DNA of 64,000 bases from JBCCDY01 sp039030555. GTDB taxonomy: Bacteria > Bacteroidota > Bacteroidia > Cytophagales > Cyclobacteriaceae. The DNA lies in the NCBI GenBank assembly GCA_039030555.1, contig JBCCDY010000022.1:1-64000 (forward strand), given 5' to 3'. The notes under the pieces were generated by a model that saw nothing but the letters and a program-made list of their open reading frames with translations, searched no databases and had not been told where the DNA came from. Shown piece by piece: positions 28,194-36,172 of this stretch. A program made the position numbers and the translations under genes. Numbering within the stretch: position 1 is the stretch's first letter; every line of letters begins with the position of its first letter.

Positions 28194-28760
28194 ATGAGTA
28201 CAAAGCTTCACATTAAAAATATGGTATGCAATCGGTGCATCGAAGCCGTTGAAGAAGAGCTTAAGAAAGCCAATATTTCTTTTAATTCCATAAAATTGGG
28301 TGAAGTTGTACTTTCAAAAGAAATTGAACCTGAAAGTTTGAAGACCCTTTCAGAAAAGCTTCGAGAGCGTGGATTTGAATTACTGAACAATGAAAATTCG
28401 AAAATAGTTGATCGGATCAAAACACTGATTATCGATCTAATCCATATCCATAAGAAGCAGCTTCAGGTCAATTATTCCACTTACCTTGAAAAAGAGCTCA
28501 ACAAGGATTATTCATACCTCAGCAACCTGTTCTCATCTACGGAAGGAGTTACGATAGAGAAGTATATCATTATGCAGAAAGTAGAGCGAATTAAAGAACT
28601 TTTGATCTACGGTGAATTGAACCTTAGTGAGATTGCACACGAAATGAACTACAGCAGCGTTCAGCATCTTTCCAATCAATTCAAAAAGGTTACCGGTATG
28701 TCACCGTCTGATTTTAAAAAATTACAGTCTCCGCTCAGAAAGCCTTTGGACAGCGTTTAA
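28194..28760 (+). CDS. HMA-domain / AraC-type fusion regulator
   Basis: A 188-residue protein joining two known parts. Residues 1-65 are a heavy-metal-associated (HMA) domain with its metal pair intact (NMVCNRCIEAV, CxxC). Residues about 85-180 are an AraC-type helix-turn-helix pair (LSNLFSSTEGVTIEKYIIMQ; LSEIAHEMNYSSVQHLSNQF; VTGMSPSDFKK). The natural inference is a metal- (probably Cu-) sensing transcriptional regulator that binds the ion directly. It is the first gene of the metal module that runs to 32767. Confidence 0.85.
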   Translation: MSTKLHIKNMVCNRCIEAVEEELKKANISFNSIKLGEVVLSKEIEPESLKTLSEKLRERGFELLNNENSKIVDRIKTLIIDLIHIHKKQLQVNYSTYLEKELNKDYSYLSNLFSSTEGVTIEKYIIMQKVERIKELLIYGELNLSEIAHEMNYSSVQHLSNQFKKVTGMSPSDFKKLQSPLRKPLDSV

Positions 28761-28830
28761 CCAAAAACTTATAAACCTTTTCAAAAATTGTATAAGTATT
28801 GAAATCTATTCAATTCGTACTTTTGATGTT

Positions 28831-29502
28831 ATGAGTTCTGCAACATTAACACTTCCGACCAACCTTCACTGCTCTGCATGTGTGGAGAAAATCGAACCCA
28901 TACTCAATGAGGAAAAGTCCATTCAGGACTGGTCTGTTGACCTGGAACCTGATGTGAAGACTTTGAGTATTCAGGGAAATGACATTACGGAAGATTATGT
29001 CGACCGACTCCTTCAAAAAGCAGGCTATGCAGTTGTTAGAGAACAAGGAACCAAAACCGGGAACTTTTGGGGGGATGCTCAAAAATGGAAAAGGGCCTCA
29101 TTCAATACCCTGAACTGCCTGATTGGATGTTCTATTGGTGATTTTGGAATGATCATCTTTCTTCAGGCCTACTATTCTGAAACCAGTATCATGACCCAGA
29201 TGATCCTAGCGATTATAGCGGGTCTAACCACCTCAGTAATGTTAGAAACGATCATTATGAAAGTAAGAGAGCAATTCGGCTGGAAAGAAGCTTTTCAAAC
29301 GGCTATCTCCATGTCGTTCATCTCTATGATAGCAATGGAAATTGCTATGAATGTAACCGATTTTGCCATGACTGGAGGAAAAGCAGCTTTTGCTGACCCG
29401 ATGTATTGGATTGCTTTAGCTATAGCATTATTACCTGGCTTTTTGGTACCTTTGCCTTACAATTACTATAAACTAAAGAAATTTAACAAAGCTTGTCATT
29501 AA
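28831..29502 (+). CDS. HMA domain fused to DUF4396 membrane protein
   Basis: A 223-residue protein. The N-terminus is an HMA domain with CxxC (LHCSACVEKI); the C-terminus, from about residue 95, is a DUF4396-type membrane region with the conserved NCLIGCSIGD and three to four hydrophobic helices. DUF4396 is frequently found beside metal transporters but has no assigned reaction. It is 70 bases downstream of the HMA-AraC gene. A likely role is in handling copper or a similar soft metal at the inner membrane; this is inference. Confidence 0.8.
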   Translation: MSSATLTLPTNLHCSACVEKIEPILNEEKSIQDWSVDLEPDVKTLSIQGNDITEDYVDRLLQKAGYAVVREQGTKTGNFWGDAQKWKRASFNTLNCLIGCSIGDFGMIIFLQAYYSETSIMTQMILAIIAGLTTSVMLETIIMKVREQFGWKEAFQTAISMSFISMIAMEIAMNVTDFAMTGGKAAFADPMYWIALAIALLPGFLVPLPYNYYKLKKFNKACH

Positions 29503-29514
29503 CCGTATAATGGA

Positions 29515-29919
29515 TTGTTGAAAGCTAAAAAGACGATATCACTCCTTCTGGCCTTCCTGGTGGCTTTTTCATCAACTGGTTTTACGCTGCACAAGCATTA
29601 CTGCCTGGGAGTATTGAAGTCGGTTTCTTTTGAACCCCAGAAGCAATTATGTGCTGAAAAATGTGGTTTTAAGGAATTTGCAGACCCTATGCCCTGCTGC
29701 GAGCATACGGTTGAACACTTTAAGGCAGATGATTTTTCGACTTTGGCTTCTTTAGAAATTGATCTCTCATCGGACTGGATGTTTATAGCTCCGGTTGCAC
29801 TTGAAAACTTGCTGCTTCTTATTAAATCTGATAAAGATTATACTAACTATCGACTTTACGAACCACCTCCTTTAATTGATGTTGACTTACAGGTCAAACA
29901 TCAATCTTTCCTGATTTGA
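29515..29919 (+). CDS. HYC_CC_PP family protein
   Basis: A 134-residue exported protein matching the HYC_CC_PP pattern: signal peptide, then LHKHYCLGVLKSV (HYC), PMPCCEHTVE (CC), and near the end LYEPPPLID (PP). There is no in-frame ATG near the start, so TTG at 29515 or 29518 is inferred; an ATG at 29510 is out of frame and stops at once. The family commonly accompanies metal-related TonB receptors in Bacteroidota and probably binds a metal through His and Cys. It precedes such a receptor here. Confidence 0.82.
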   Translation: MLKAKKTISLLLAFLVAFSSTGFTLHKHYCLGVLKSVSFEPQKQLCAEKCGFKEFADPMPCCEHTVEHFKADDFSTLASLEIDLSSDWMFIAPVALENLLLLIKSDKDYTNYRLYEPPPLIDVDLQVKHQSFLI

Positions 29920-29930
29920 GTTAAGTTGGG

Positions 29931-30163
29931 CGTGTCTCAAAAGCCTCCTGAATACGTCGTTCTGTACAGAAAAATAAAGACAAAAATCCAGCTTTCGAAT
30001 TCCTAAGAAACAATGACTTTAAGACATGCTGTTACTAGCGTGAGTACCGGTCGGACCGGTAAGAGTTGAGTTTAGGAATCATAAAGTTTTGTGGATTCAA
30101 AGATTTCGTTCCAAAGCATCGGAATGAATTCAGGATGACTGATTAAGACTTTTGAGATAAGCC
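29931..30163. repeat. MITE-like element inside the metal operon
   Basis: CGTGTCTCAAAAG at the left end is nearly complementary to CTTTTGAGATAAG at the right end, with nested complementarity further in (CTCCTGAAT against ATTCAGGA). No ORF lies inside. It shares the GTCTCAAAAG terminus with the element at 1223-1356. It separates the HYC_CC_PP gene from the TonB receptor gene. Confidence 0.45.
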
Positions 30164-30197
30164 TCCCTCTAGCAGCACTTAACTCAAAATTAAATCA

Positions 30198-32408
30198 ATG
30201 AATCACATACATTTTTTCAGACGGTTTATGACCGCCAACTTATTACTAATTCATACTTTTTCATTTGCCCAGGAACAGGTCAGTGGAAAGGTTGAAGACA
30301 TAAACCATAAGCCCTTGGTAGGTGCAACGGTACAAATATTGGGAACTACAGAAGGAACCGTAACCAATACGGATGGCATCTTCTCCATTCTGATCGAAAA
30401 GGATGATAAACTGGTACTCAGTTTTGTTGGGTATCAGAATGATACTATTGCACCTGTATTTGGACAAACAAAACACTACAAGCTTATTGAAAGCAATATT
30501 CAACTGGGCGATATAGTGGTAGAGGCAGAAAGTTCTTCACTCGATGAATTCGATGCGAAACATACTGAATTGATCTTAGAATCGGAGCTTTTGAAGGCTG
30601 CCTGCTGTAACCTCTCAGAAAGCTTTGAGACGAATGCTTCAGTAGACGTTTCCTTTTCCGATGCGGTGAGCGGAGCAAAAGTCATCCGGTTGCTCGGCCT
30701 CGATGGACGCTATGTGCAGATCAATCGGGAAAACATTCCCCTGGTTCGTGGATTATCCGGTCGCTATGGCTTAGGATTTATTCCGGGTACTTGGATCCAG
30801 TCCATCGACCTCGGAAAAGGTGCTGGAACTGTCGTAAATGGATACGAGTCCATGGTTGGGCAAATCAATCTGGAGTTTAAAAAGCCTGAGAACAGCGAAA
30901 AATTATACGTAAACGCCTATGCCAATAGCTTCGGAAGGTTTGAGCTGAACACCAATTTCGCTACGGATTTAAATGAAAAATGGTCGACCGTATTGTTAGC
31001 TCATGGTGACTACTTTGATTTTGAACTGGATCGGAATGATGACGGCTTCATGGATCTCCCACGATCCCGGCAGATCAACATCTTCAATAAATACAAATAT
31101 CAGGGTGATAAATTCGTTTCGCAGATTGGCTACAACGTCCTTCGGGATGAAAAAGCAGGAGGACAAAATGGTTTTGATTTCGGTTCCGATCACCTAAGCT
31201 CTGAATTTTATGGTTTCAGCAACAATACGACCCGGATTGAGGTATTTGGAAAAACAGGCTTATTGTTTCCTCACAAACCCTACAAAGGTTGGGGCTTGAT
31301 TTATTCGGGCTCGTACCAAAAAATCGAATCCGGTTTTGGTAGAAGGCTTTATGAAGGTGAAGAGACAACCTTTTATGGAAATCTGATCTTTCAGAACATC
31401 ATCGGGAATTCATTCCATCAGTACAAAACGGGAGCAAGCATTTTATATGATGATTTTGATGAGGTCTTTCAGAACTCCTCTTTTAACAGGCAGGAAATTG
31501 TTCCGGGCGCTTATTTTGAATACTCTTATTTACCGGGAGAACAATTTTCACTAACTGCAGGATCCAGAGTGGATTACCATAACTTATTCGGAACCTACTT
31601 TACGCCACGCATCCATGCTCGTTATCAAATTAAACCCGGAGTAAATGTGAGGTTATCGGGAGGCAGAGGTTATCGAACACCCAATGCCATTACGGAAAAC
31701 ATCCCATTCTTAATTTCTTCTAGGGAATTCATCGTTCAGGAGGAATTGGAACCGGAGGTTTCCTGGAATACAGGGGGAAGCCTGGCCACTTTTGTGAAAA
31801 TTGGACAGAAAAAGGTGAACCTGGTGTTCGATTACTTCTACACCTATTTCGAAAACCAGATGGTAGTGGACCAGGATGCCAGTTCCGATGCTATATTCAT
31901 TTCCAACCTCAACGGAGATTCTTATGCGCACAGTTTTCAATTGGAATCCTCTTACGACATCACAGAACGGCTTAAAGCCAAAGCGGCTTATAAATACTAT
32001 GATGTTCGCACTACCCTCGCAGGAGAGCTAAGAAGGGTCCCATACATTTCCCGAGATCGGCTCTTCTTTAACCTGGAGTACGCCACCAAGTTTGAGAAGT
32101 GGAAGGCCGATGCTACGGTACAGTGGTTTGGCCGAAAAAGGTTGCCCAATACCTCCGATAAACCTGAAATCTTTCAGCAAGATGGTTTCTCACCCGACTT
32201 TGTGTTGGTAAATGCACAAATTTCCAGGGGATTCCGGTGGGGAAATATTTATTTGGGCTCAGAAAACTTGCTCAATTTCAAGCAAGACAATCCGATCATT
32301 GATGCAGAAAACCCTTTTGGTGAGAATTTTGATGCATCTATTGTATGGGGACCAGTACCGGGAAGATTAGTATATGTAGGACTTAGATATAAAATAAAAA
32401 GACAATGA
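30198..32408 (+). CDS. TonB-dependent receptor (metal-related)
   Basis: 736 residues: signal peptide, a carboxypeptidase-regulatory-like N-terminal domain (SGKVEDINHKPLVGATVQIL, residues about 30-105), then plug and 22-strand barrel features ending in an aromatic C-terminus (YVGLRYKIKRQ). It lacks a SusD partner. Its context, with HMA proteins on both sides and an HYC_CC_PP protein upstream, points to uptake or export of a metal or metallophore, most likely copper. Its stop overlaps the next gene's ATG by 4 bases. Confidence 0.88.
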   Translation: MNHIHFFRRFMTANLLLIHTFSFAQEQVSGKVEDINHKPLVGATVQILGTTEGTVTNTDGIFSILIEKDDKLVLSFVGYQNDTIAPVFGQTKHYKLIESNIQLGDIVVEAESSSLDEFDAKHTELILESELLKAACCNLSESFETNASVDVSFSDAVSGAKVIRLLGLDGRYVQINRENIPLVRGLSGRYGLGFIPGTWIQSIDLGKGAGTVVNGYESMVGQINLEFKKPENSEKLYVNAYANSFGRFELNTNFATDLNEKWSTVLLAHGDYFDFELDRNDDGFMDLPRSRQINIFNKYKYQGDKFVSQIGYNVLRDEKAGGQNGFDFGSDHLSSEFYGFSNNTTRIEVFGKTGLLFPHKPYKGWGLIYSGSYQKIESGFGRRLYEGEETTFYGNLIFQNIIGNSFHQYKTGASILYDDFDEVFQNSSFNRQEIVPGAYFEYSYLPGEQFSLTAGSRVDYHNLFGTYFTPRIHARYQIKPGVNVRLSGGRGYRTPNAITENIPFLISSREFIVQEELEPEVSWNTGGSLATFVKIGQKKVNLVFDYFYTYFENQMVVDQDASSDAIFISNLNGDSYAHSFQLESSYDITERLKAKAAYKYYDVRTTLAGELRRVPYISRDRLFFNLEYATKFEKWKADATVQWFGRKRLPNTSDKPEIFQQDGFSPDFVLVNAQISRGFRWGNIYLGSENLLNFKQDNPIIDAENPFGENFDASIVWGPVPGRLVYVGLRYKIKRQ

Positions 32409-32767
32409 AAGTAATAAACACTCTAGCATTCGCCTTGATTACTTTGAGTATTCAGGCACAGGAAGGTAAAATCAATAGAGTAGAAATACAGACCAGTGCG
32501 GTCTGTGAAATGTGCAAAGACCGTATTGAATACGACCTTGCCTTTGAAAAAGGGATCAAGTTTGCGGACTTAAACCTCGAGAACAAGATTTTGACGGTAG
32601 AATATAAAACCGGCAAAACTTCCGTGGAAACCATTAAAAAACGCATTGCGAAGATTGGATACACTGCCGATGAGATTCATCGAATACCCATTTCTTACGA
32701 AAACCTACCAGCGTGTTGTAAAGATGGCGCTCATGATGATGAGGGACATCATGAAGAGCAGCATTGA
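32405..32767 (+). CDS. Secreted HMA-domain protein
   Basis: A 120-residue protein with a signal peptide (INTLAFALITLSIQA), then an HMA domain whose metal motif is SAVCEMCKDRI (CxxC) near residue 35. The tail has a CC pair (LPACCKDGAHDDEG) and is rich in His, Asp and Glu, a likely metal-binding extension. It overlaps the TonB receptor stop and is surely co-transcribed with it. It would act as a periplasmic metal chaperone linked to the receptor. Confidence 0.85.
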   Translation: MKVINTLAFALITLSIQAQEGKINRVEIQTSAVCEMCKDRIEYDLAFEKGIKFADLNLENKILTVEYKTGKTSVETIKKRIAKIGYTADEIHRIPISYENLPACCKDGAHDDEGHHEEQH

Positions 32768-32829
32768 GAAATTAGTATTTTTAGAAGTAGTCCATTAGTT
32801 TTCAGACCGCATTAACTTAAACGCATTGT

Positions 32830-32867
32830 AGAAAGGTGTTATTATTTTCGGATAGCAACACCTTTCT
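32830..32867 (+). terminator. Rho-independent terminator closing the metal operon
   Basis: AGAAAGGTGTT and AACACCTTTCT are perfect 11-base complements around a 16-base loop, followed by a T-rich stretch. It lies about 60 bases after the HMA gene's stop. Confidence 0.75.
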
Positions 32868-32896
32868 TGTTTATATTTCTACGTATATATTAGAAA

Positions 32897-32919
32897 TAAA
32901 CACCACAAAAGGGTGTTTA
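32897..32919. repeat. Perfect inverted repeat at the left edge of the cassette array
   Basis: TAAACACC, seven bases, GGTGTTTA. It ends 8 bases before the first cassette boundary (GTTACCG at 32927). It may be part of an attI-like or secondary recombination site, an operator, or a second terminator. The sequence does not tell which. Confidence 0.5.
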
Positions 32920-32940
32920 CTGAAATGTTACCGCTAATTG

Positions 32941-33498
32941 ATGAAGCATTTCATAGTCATACTTTTTCTTTTCTTCACTGGTTGTACTAACTCCAGAACT
33001 TCTGAACAAGAACCCGAAACTTCTGGACAAATTGCAGATAAGAAAACTCGGCAAATTCGCATATTTGAACAACCTGTCAATTTGGATTCAATCAAGAACC
33101 TAGACAATATCGAATTTACATCTGGGGTAGAGACCAAAACATGCAAAATAGAAACTGAAGGTTTTTTCGGTTTTTATGGCTTTATCGACATGGAAAGACG
33201 TGAACCGTTTGCCAATCTCATAGTCTTAACAACTGACCAACCTGAAAAATGGCGTGCTGATTCAAATAATGAACAATTTGTCTCACTTGAACTTTTCAGC
33301 AGGAAACTGATAATATGGGACTCTCTCCGAGTTGGGCTAACTATTGCTCAACTTAATAACTTCATCAATGAACAATTTCACTATAAGAAAGGACAGACAG
33401 TTTATGCTGACTTTGACAGATATGAAGGAATATTTCAGACCAGAAGTGACACCATTATGAGTTTCCAAATAAAAACAAAGTGTGACTCAATTGAATAG
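32941..33498 (+). CDS. Cassette 1: lipoprotein of unknown function
   Basis: 185 residues from the ATG at 32941 (a TTG just upstream at 32938 is not needed). A lipoprotein signal ends FLFFTGCTNS. The mature protein has no recognised domain; aromatic- and Glu-rich segments such as CKIETEGFFGFYGFIDMERR are visible. The ATG is 14 bases inside the cassette boundary and the stop TAG overlaps the start of the attC-like repeat, a compact layout typical of integron cassettes. Confidence 0.6.
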   Translation: MKHFIVILFLFFTGCTNSRTSEQEPETSGQIADKKTRQIRIFEQPVNLDSIKNLDNIEFTSGVETKTCKIETEGFFGFYGFIDMERREPFANLIVLTTDQPEKWRADSNNEQFVSLELFSRKLIIWDSLRVGLTIAQLNNFINEQFHYKKGQTVYADFDRYEGIFQTRSDTIMSFQIKTKCDSIE

Positions 33499-33732
33499 CG
33501 GTAACATACGATATAGCGCATGGCCTTACCTGGCCATCTGCAAAGAATCTGCTCAACTTCCCGCTTATCTGCCGCCAAGAAACTGATATGCTTTCTATCA
33601 TCTCCTGCCCGTGGGAGTTTTTATCTGTGTGGCGCAGTGCCTTTCTGATACTTTGAATGCACCGGCAGATAAGCTACTTTTAGTGCAATTAATTAAGCTC
33701 GGAGGCCACAGCGCCATATCTGGGCGTTATCG
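33499..33732 (+). repeat. attC-like site 1 (long form, 234 bp)
   Basis: Runs from CGGTAAC to GTTATCG. Outer arms GATATAGCGCATGGCC and GGCCACAGCGCCATATC are imperfect complements; an inner pair GCTTATCTGCCG / CGGCAGATAAGC is perfect; a small hairpin CTCC..GGGAG sits at the centre. The 3' arm TCTGGGCGTTA is of classic attC form. The length is exactly that of attC-like site 2. Confidence 0.75.
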
Positions 33733-33839
33733 ATAATTGGGGAGATTTGGGGACAAAAATTCAGGGAGAAAAGTCTAAATTTCTACCTTTCCAAATTGAT
33801 TCCAGAAGCTAACGTAATGATGAACAGAAATATAAAACC

Positions 33840-33931
33840 ATGAAAGAAATCACTATTTATTGCATTATTCCTTACGTTAGTCTGTATAAACAATGCGTTT
33901 TGTAAGTCTCATATTTCTAACCTTTAGCGTT
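33840..33931 (+). pseudogene. Relic of a signal-peptide coding sequence
   Basis: ATGAAA at 33840 followed, after removal of one base (G 33846), by codons for KSLFIALFLTLVCINNAFCK gives a textbook signal peptide that ends at a stop at about 33929-33931. As it stands the ATG frame is out of register and closes at 33905. It overlaps the start of the next gene. It looks like the 5' remnant of an earlier exported gene in this cassette. Confidence 0.4.
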
Positions 33932-34789
33932 GTGGGATTTGCTCATTCTCAACCAATGATGACCGACTGCCCTTTCAAACTTGATAGTCTAACTGAACCG
34001 AATCGAGTTAAAAAGCAAATCACGAGGACAAAGAGATTTAATCTTGCAAAAATGGTGATGAATAAAGTTGAGATAGAAGAGTTTGATCAAGATGGTCGAC
34101 TGAAATACCATTCTACAATTCATCTCATTTTTACCGATACAATTGAGGACTTAACCCGATTTACGGCCCGAACTGTTGATTGCTACGAATACGATAGTCT
34201 TGGTCGTTCTTCCAGACACCTTAGGTTTCACGACAATCTTGATTCGGCGGAATGGGAAGTGATAACTCATTATAGATTAGACAATAACAACAATGTGAAA
34301 GAGATTTATTATGAAGACCTTACCTACCCCGAACACTCATTCACGAAAACTGTAACTGAAGATACAATTAACAATAGCTACAATATTGATTTTAGTAATG
34401 GTGAAGCAACAAAAACTCAACTAGACAGTTTGGGAAGAATTATCTATTCCAAAAGGGAAAATGGAGAGTTCTGGAAATATGTTTATGACATTCATGGAAA
34501 TCAAATAGTATTTGAAACATCAGAATCTATCTCTAATTTCACTTACGATTCTAAATCCAGACTTAAGGAAGTGATTATAACTCTTAAAGATGATCATAGT
34601 CATCGCATAGAGTATGAGTATGATGATGAGAAAGAAATTCTCATTACACGTCGCTTTGATATAGATGATAAACTTTCCAGCGTAAGAACCACCTCATTCA
34701 AAGACTGTGAAATCATCAAATCTGAGTCTGTTCAATATTGGAATGGTTTCCACGAAAGCTCGAATTTTGAAACGGAATACTGGGAATAA
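33893..34789 (+). CDS. Cassette 2: exported protein with RHS/YD-like repeats
   Basis: 298 residues with a signal peptide (FVSLIFLTFSVVGFAHS). The mature part contains several DxxGR/YD-type repeat units (EEFDQDGRLKYHS, YEYDSLGRSSRHL, TQLDSLGRIIYSK, YVYDIHGNQIVFE, FTYDSKSRLKEVI), the pattern of YD repeats that build beta-solenoid shells in RHS-like proteins. It is short and lacks any toxin domain. It begins 165 bases inside the cassette, unusually far in, behind the relic at 33840. Confidence 0.65.
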   Translation: MRFVSLIFLTFSVVGFAHSQPMMTDCPFKLDSLTEPNRVKKQITRTKRFNLAKMVMNKVEIEEFDQDGRLKYHSTIHLIFTDTIEDLTRFTARTVDCYEYDSLGRSSRHLRFHDNLDSAEWEVITHYRLDNNNNVKEIYYEDLTYPEHSFTKTVTEDTINNSYNIDFSNGEATKTQLDSLGRIIYSKRENGEFWKYVYDIHGNQIVFETSESISNFTYDSKSRLKEVIITLKDDHSHRIEYEYDDEKEILITRRFDIDDKLSSVRTTSFKDCEIIKSESVQYWNGFHESSNFETEYWE

Positions 34790-34792
34790 AAT

Positions 34793-35026
34793 CAATAACA
34801 GTCGCTAAAGTTGCATATGCCAATGTGCTTCTAGCCCGCTTTGATGCAATCCGACCGCCAATCTACGCCTTCTGCAAGCTAGGTTTCTTTCTGTGAGTTT
34901 TGTAGTTCTGGACTTTCACTTTCTTAGCGCAGTGGCTTTCTGAGACTTTTGTAGGTATGGCCCAGATCAGCTAGTTTAGTGTTTATAGCAAAGTGTGGGC
35001 ATCCGCACTTTAGCTAAAGGTTATGT
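34793..35026 (+). repeat. attC-like site 2 (long form, 234 bp)
   Basis: From CAATAAC to GTTATGT. Outer arms GCTAAAGTTGCATATGCC and GGGCATCCGCACTTTAGC are complementary with small bulges. The middle shares GCGCAGTG.CTTTCTGA.ACTTT with site 1, while the arms differ in sequence, as expected for sites recognised by structure. Confidence 0.7.
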
Positions 35027-35029
35027 ACA

Positions 35030-35626
35030 ATGAACAAAATTCTAACGATAGAGAACTTCCCTTTTTTACTAACCTTGATATTTGGGCTTATTGGTTATCA
35101 ACTCAATATGCTTGTCAAGGAAGTTATTGAATCTCCAGCGATTGAATACAAATTTGAGGTAATTGAAAAAAAAGATTCGCTTGATCGGGTTTTGAGAAAC
35201 ATTGAATGTACAATTACAAACATTACATCCAAAAAGTCATTTGAGAATCTTAAAGTAGATTTCCTATTCGATGAAAATTCAGAAAATGAAATTTTTAATC
35301 CAGATGTAACTGTTATAACTCCCTCATCACTTCATAACATAGAATTTGATGAACTTGACAACATAATTGTAGAATTTAAAATCAACAAGCTTCAGCCTAC
35401 ATTTCAATATAAATTACGATTTTCAACGTTATCATCAAATGGAGATGAGGAGTTTCCAAAGCTATTTTTAACGACTGAAGATACTGTTAGAATAATTGAA
35501 AGATCCCCTCAAACTTGGATAACCAAGAACATTACACTGATAAATCTGATACTAATTGTTTTATGGATTTTATTAGCAACAATCTACTTAATGAAATATG
35601 GAAAAATTAATAAAAAAAGTAATTAA
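35030..35626 (+). CDS. Cassette 3, gene a: bitopic membrane protein of unknown function
   Basis: 198 residues starting 4 bases after the cassette boundary box. Hydrophobic helices lie at residues about 10-28 (PFLLTLIFGLIGYQLNMLV) and 170-190 (LINLILIVLWILLATIYLM), flanking a soluble, probably beta-sandwich domain (IECTITNITSKKSFENLKVD). No family is recognised. Its end overlaps the next ORF's start by 29 bases, so the two are coupled and share one cassette. The sequence is notably AT-rich. Confidence 0.6.
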   Translation: MNKILTIENFPFLLTLIFGLIGYQLNMLVKEVIESPAIEYKFEVIEKKDSLDRVLRNIECTITNITSKKSFENLKVDFLFDENSENEIFNPDVTVITPSSLHNIEFDELDNIIVEFKINKLQPTFQYKLRFSTLSSNGDEEFPKLFLTTEDTVRIIERSPQTWITKNITLINLILIVLWILLATIYLMKYGKINKKSN

Positions 35627-35951
35627 AACATTCTTAGTGTGTATTGTAATGATCACCTCTTATATAAGCGCTAAAGCACAGGATTGTGAAATAAATATCA
35701 AAACGTCCAAAGGAAAGCCTATGGTTTTCTATATGATTTTTGATCAAGATTCTGTTTATTCTACTGAAGGAATTATAAAAATTCCAACTGATAAGAAGAC
35801 TAAATATGATAGTTCTTATTTCAAAGTGAGATTCACCAATCATCTCTCGACAAAAGTCTATAAAATTCCAGAACAATTGAGAAGAAAAGAATTACTTATC
35901 AATTTATGTAAGTCAAGCCCTTTTGTTATACCTAGAAGAAGCATTAGGTAA
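35598..35951 (+). CDS. Cassette 3, gene b: small exported protein
   Basis: 117 residues with a signal peptide (FLVCIVMITSYISAKAQ) and a beta-rich mature part (CEINIKTSKGKPMVFYMIFD) that recalls a carboxypeptidase-regulatory-like domain, though without the usual GAxV motif. It overlaps gene a by 29 bases. The attC-like repeat begins 5 bases after its stop. Function is unknown. Confidence 0.55.
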   Translation: MEKLIKKVIKTFLVCIVMITSYISAKAQDCEINIKTSKGKPMVFYMIFDQDSVYSTEGIIKIPTDKKTKYDSSYFKVRFTNHLSTKVYKIPEQLRRKELLINLCKSSPFVIPRRSIR

Positions 35952-35955
35952 AAGT

Positions 35956-36071
35956 ACATAACATATAATATCATCCATAAGCTTCCTTAGTATTTGCAAA
36001 GGCTGATGCGATCAGATATCTTCATAGATATTTGAAAAGTCTAGCTTACGGATGATAGTTGGACGTTACCA
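35956..36071 (+). repeat. attC-like site 3 (116 bp)
   Basis: From ACATAAC to GTTACCA. The arms ATATCATCCATAAGCT and AGCTTACGGATGATAG are complementary with one or two mismatches. The 3' arm ends TTGGACGTTA, as in classical attC sites. A near-copy of its 3' half is found alone at 41885-41940. Confidence 0.78.
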
Positions 36072-36172
36072 GCCATGACTTGTATTTCGAATATAATTGT
36101 GACTTTTCGTTAAAGATAGGTTAAATGAATATGCCAATTAAATATGACTAACTTAATGATCGTGTAGAACTA

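Noticed and set aside
28818..28825. TACTTTTG as a promoter -7 box for the HMA-DUF4396 gene
   Set aside because: It fits TAnnTTTG, but the nearest TTG is only 16 bases upstream and the ATG follows within 6 bases, so I did not list it.
33499..33732. Could the long repeats be CRISPR, rRNA or riboswitch elements?
   Set aside because: They are not regularly spaced short direct repeats, have no cas genes nearby and do not resemble rRNA. The AAC and GTT boxes with unit-specific complementarity fit attC sites far better.
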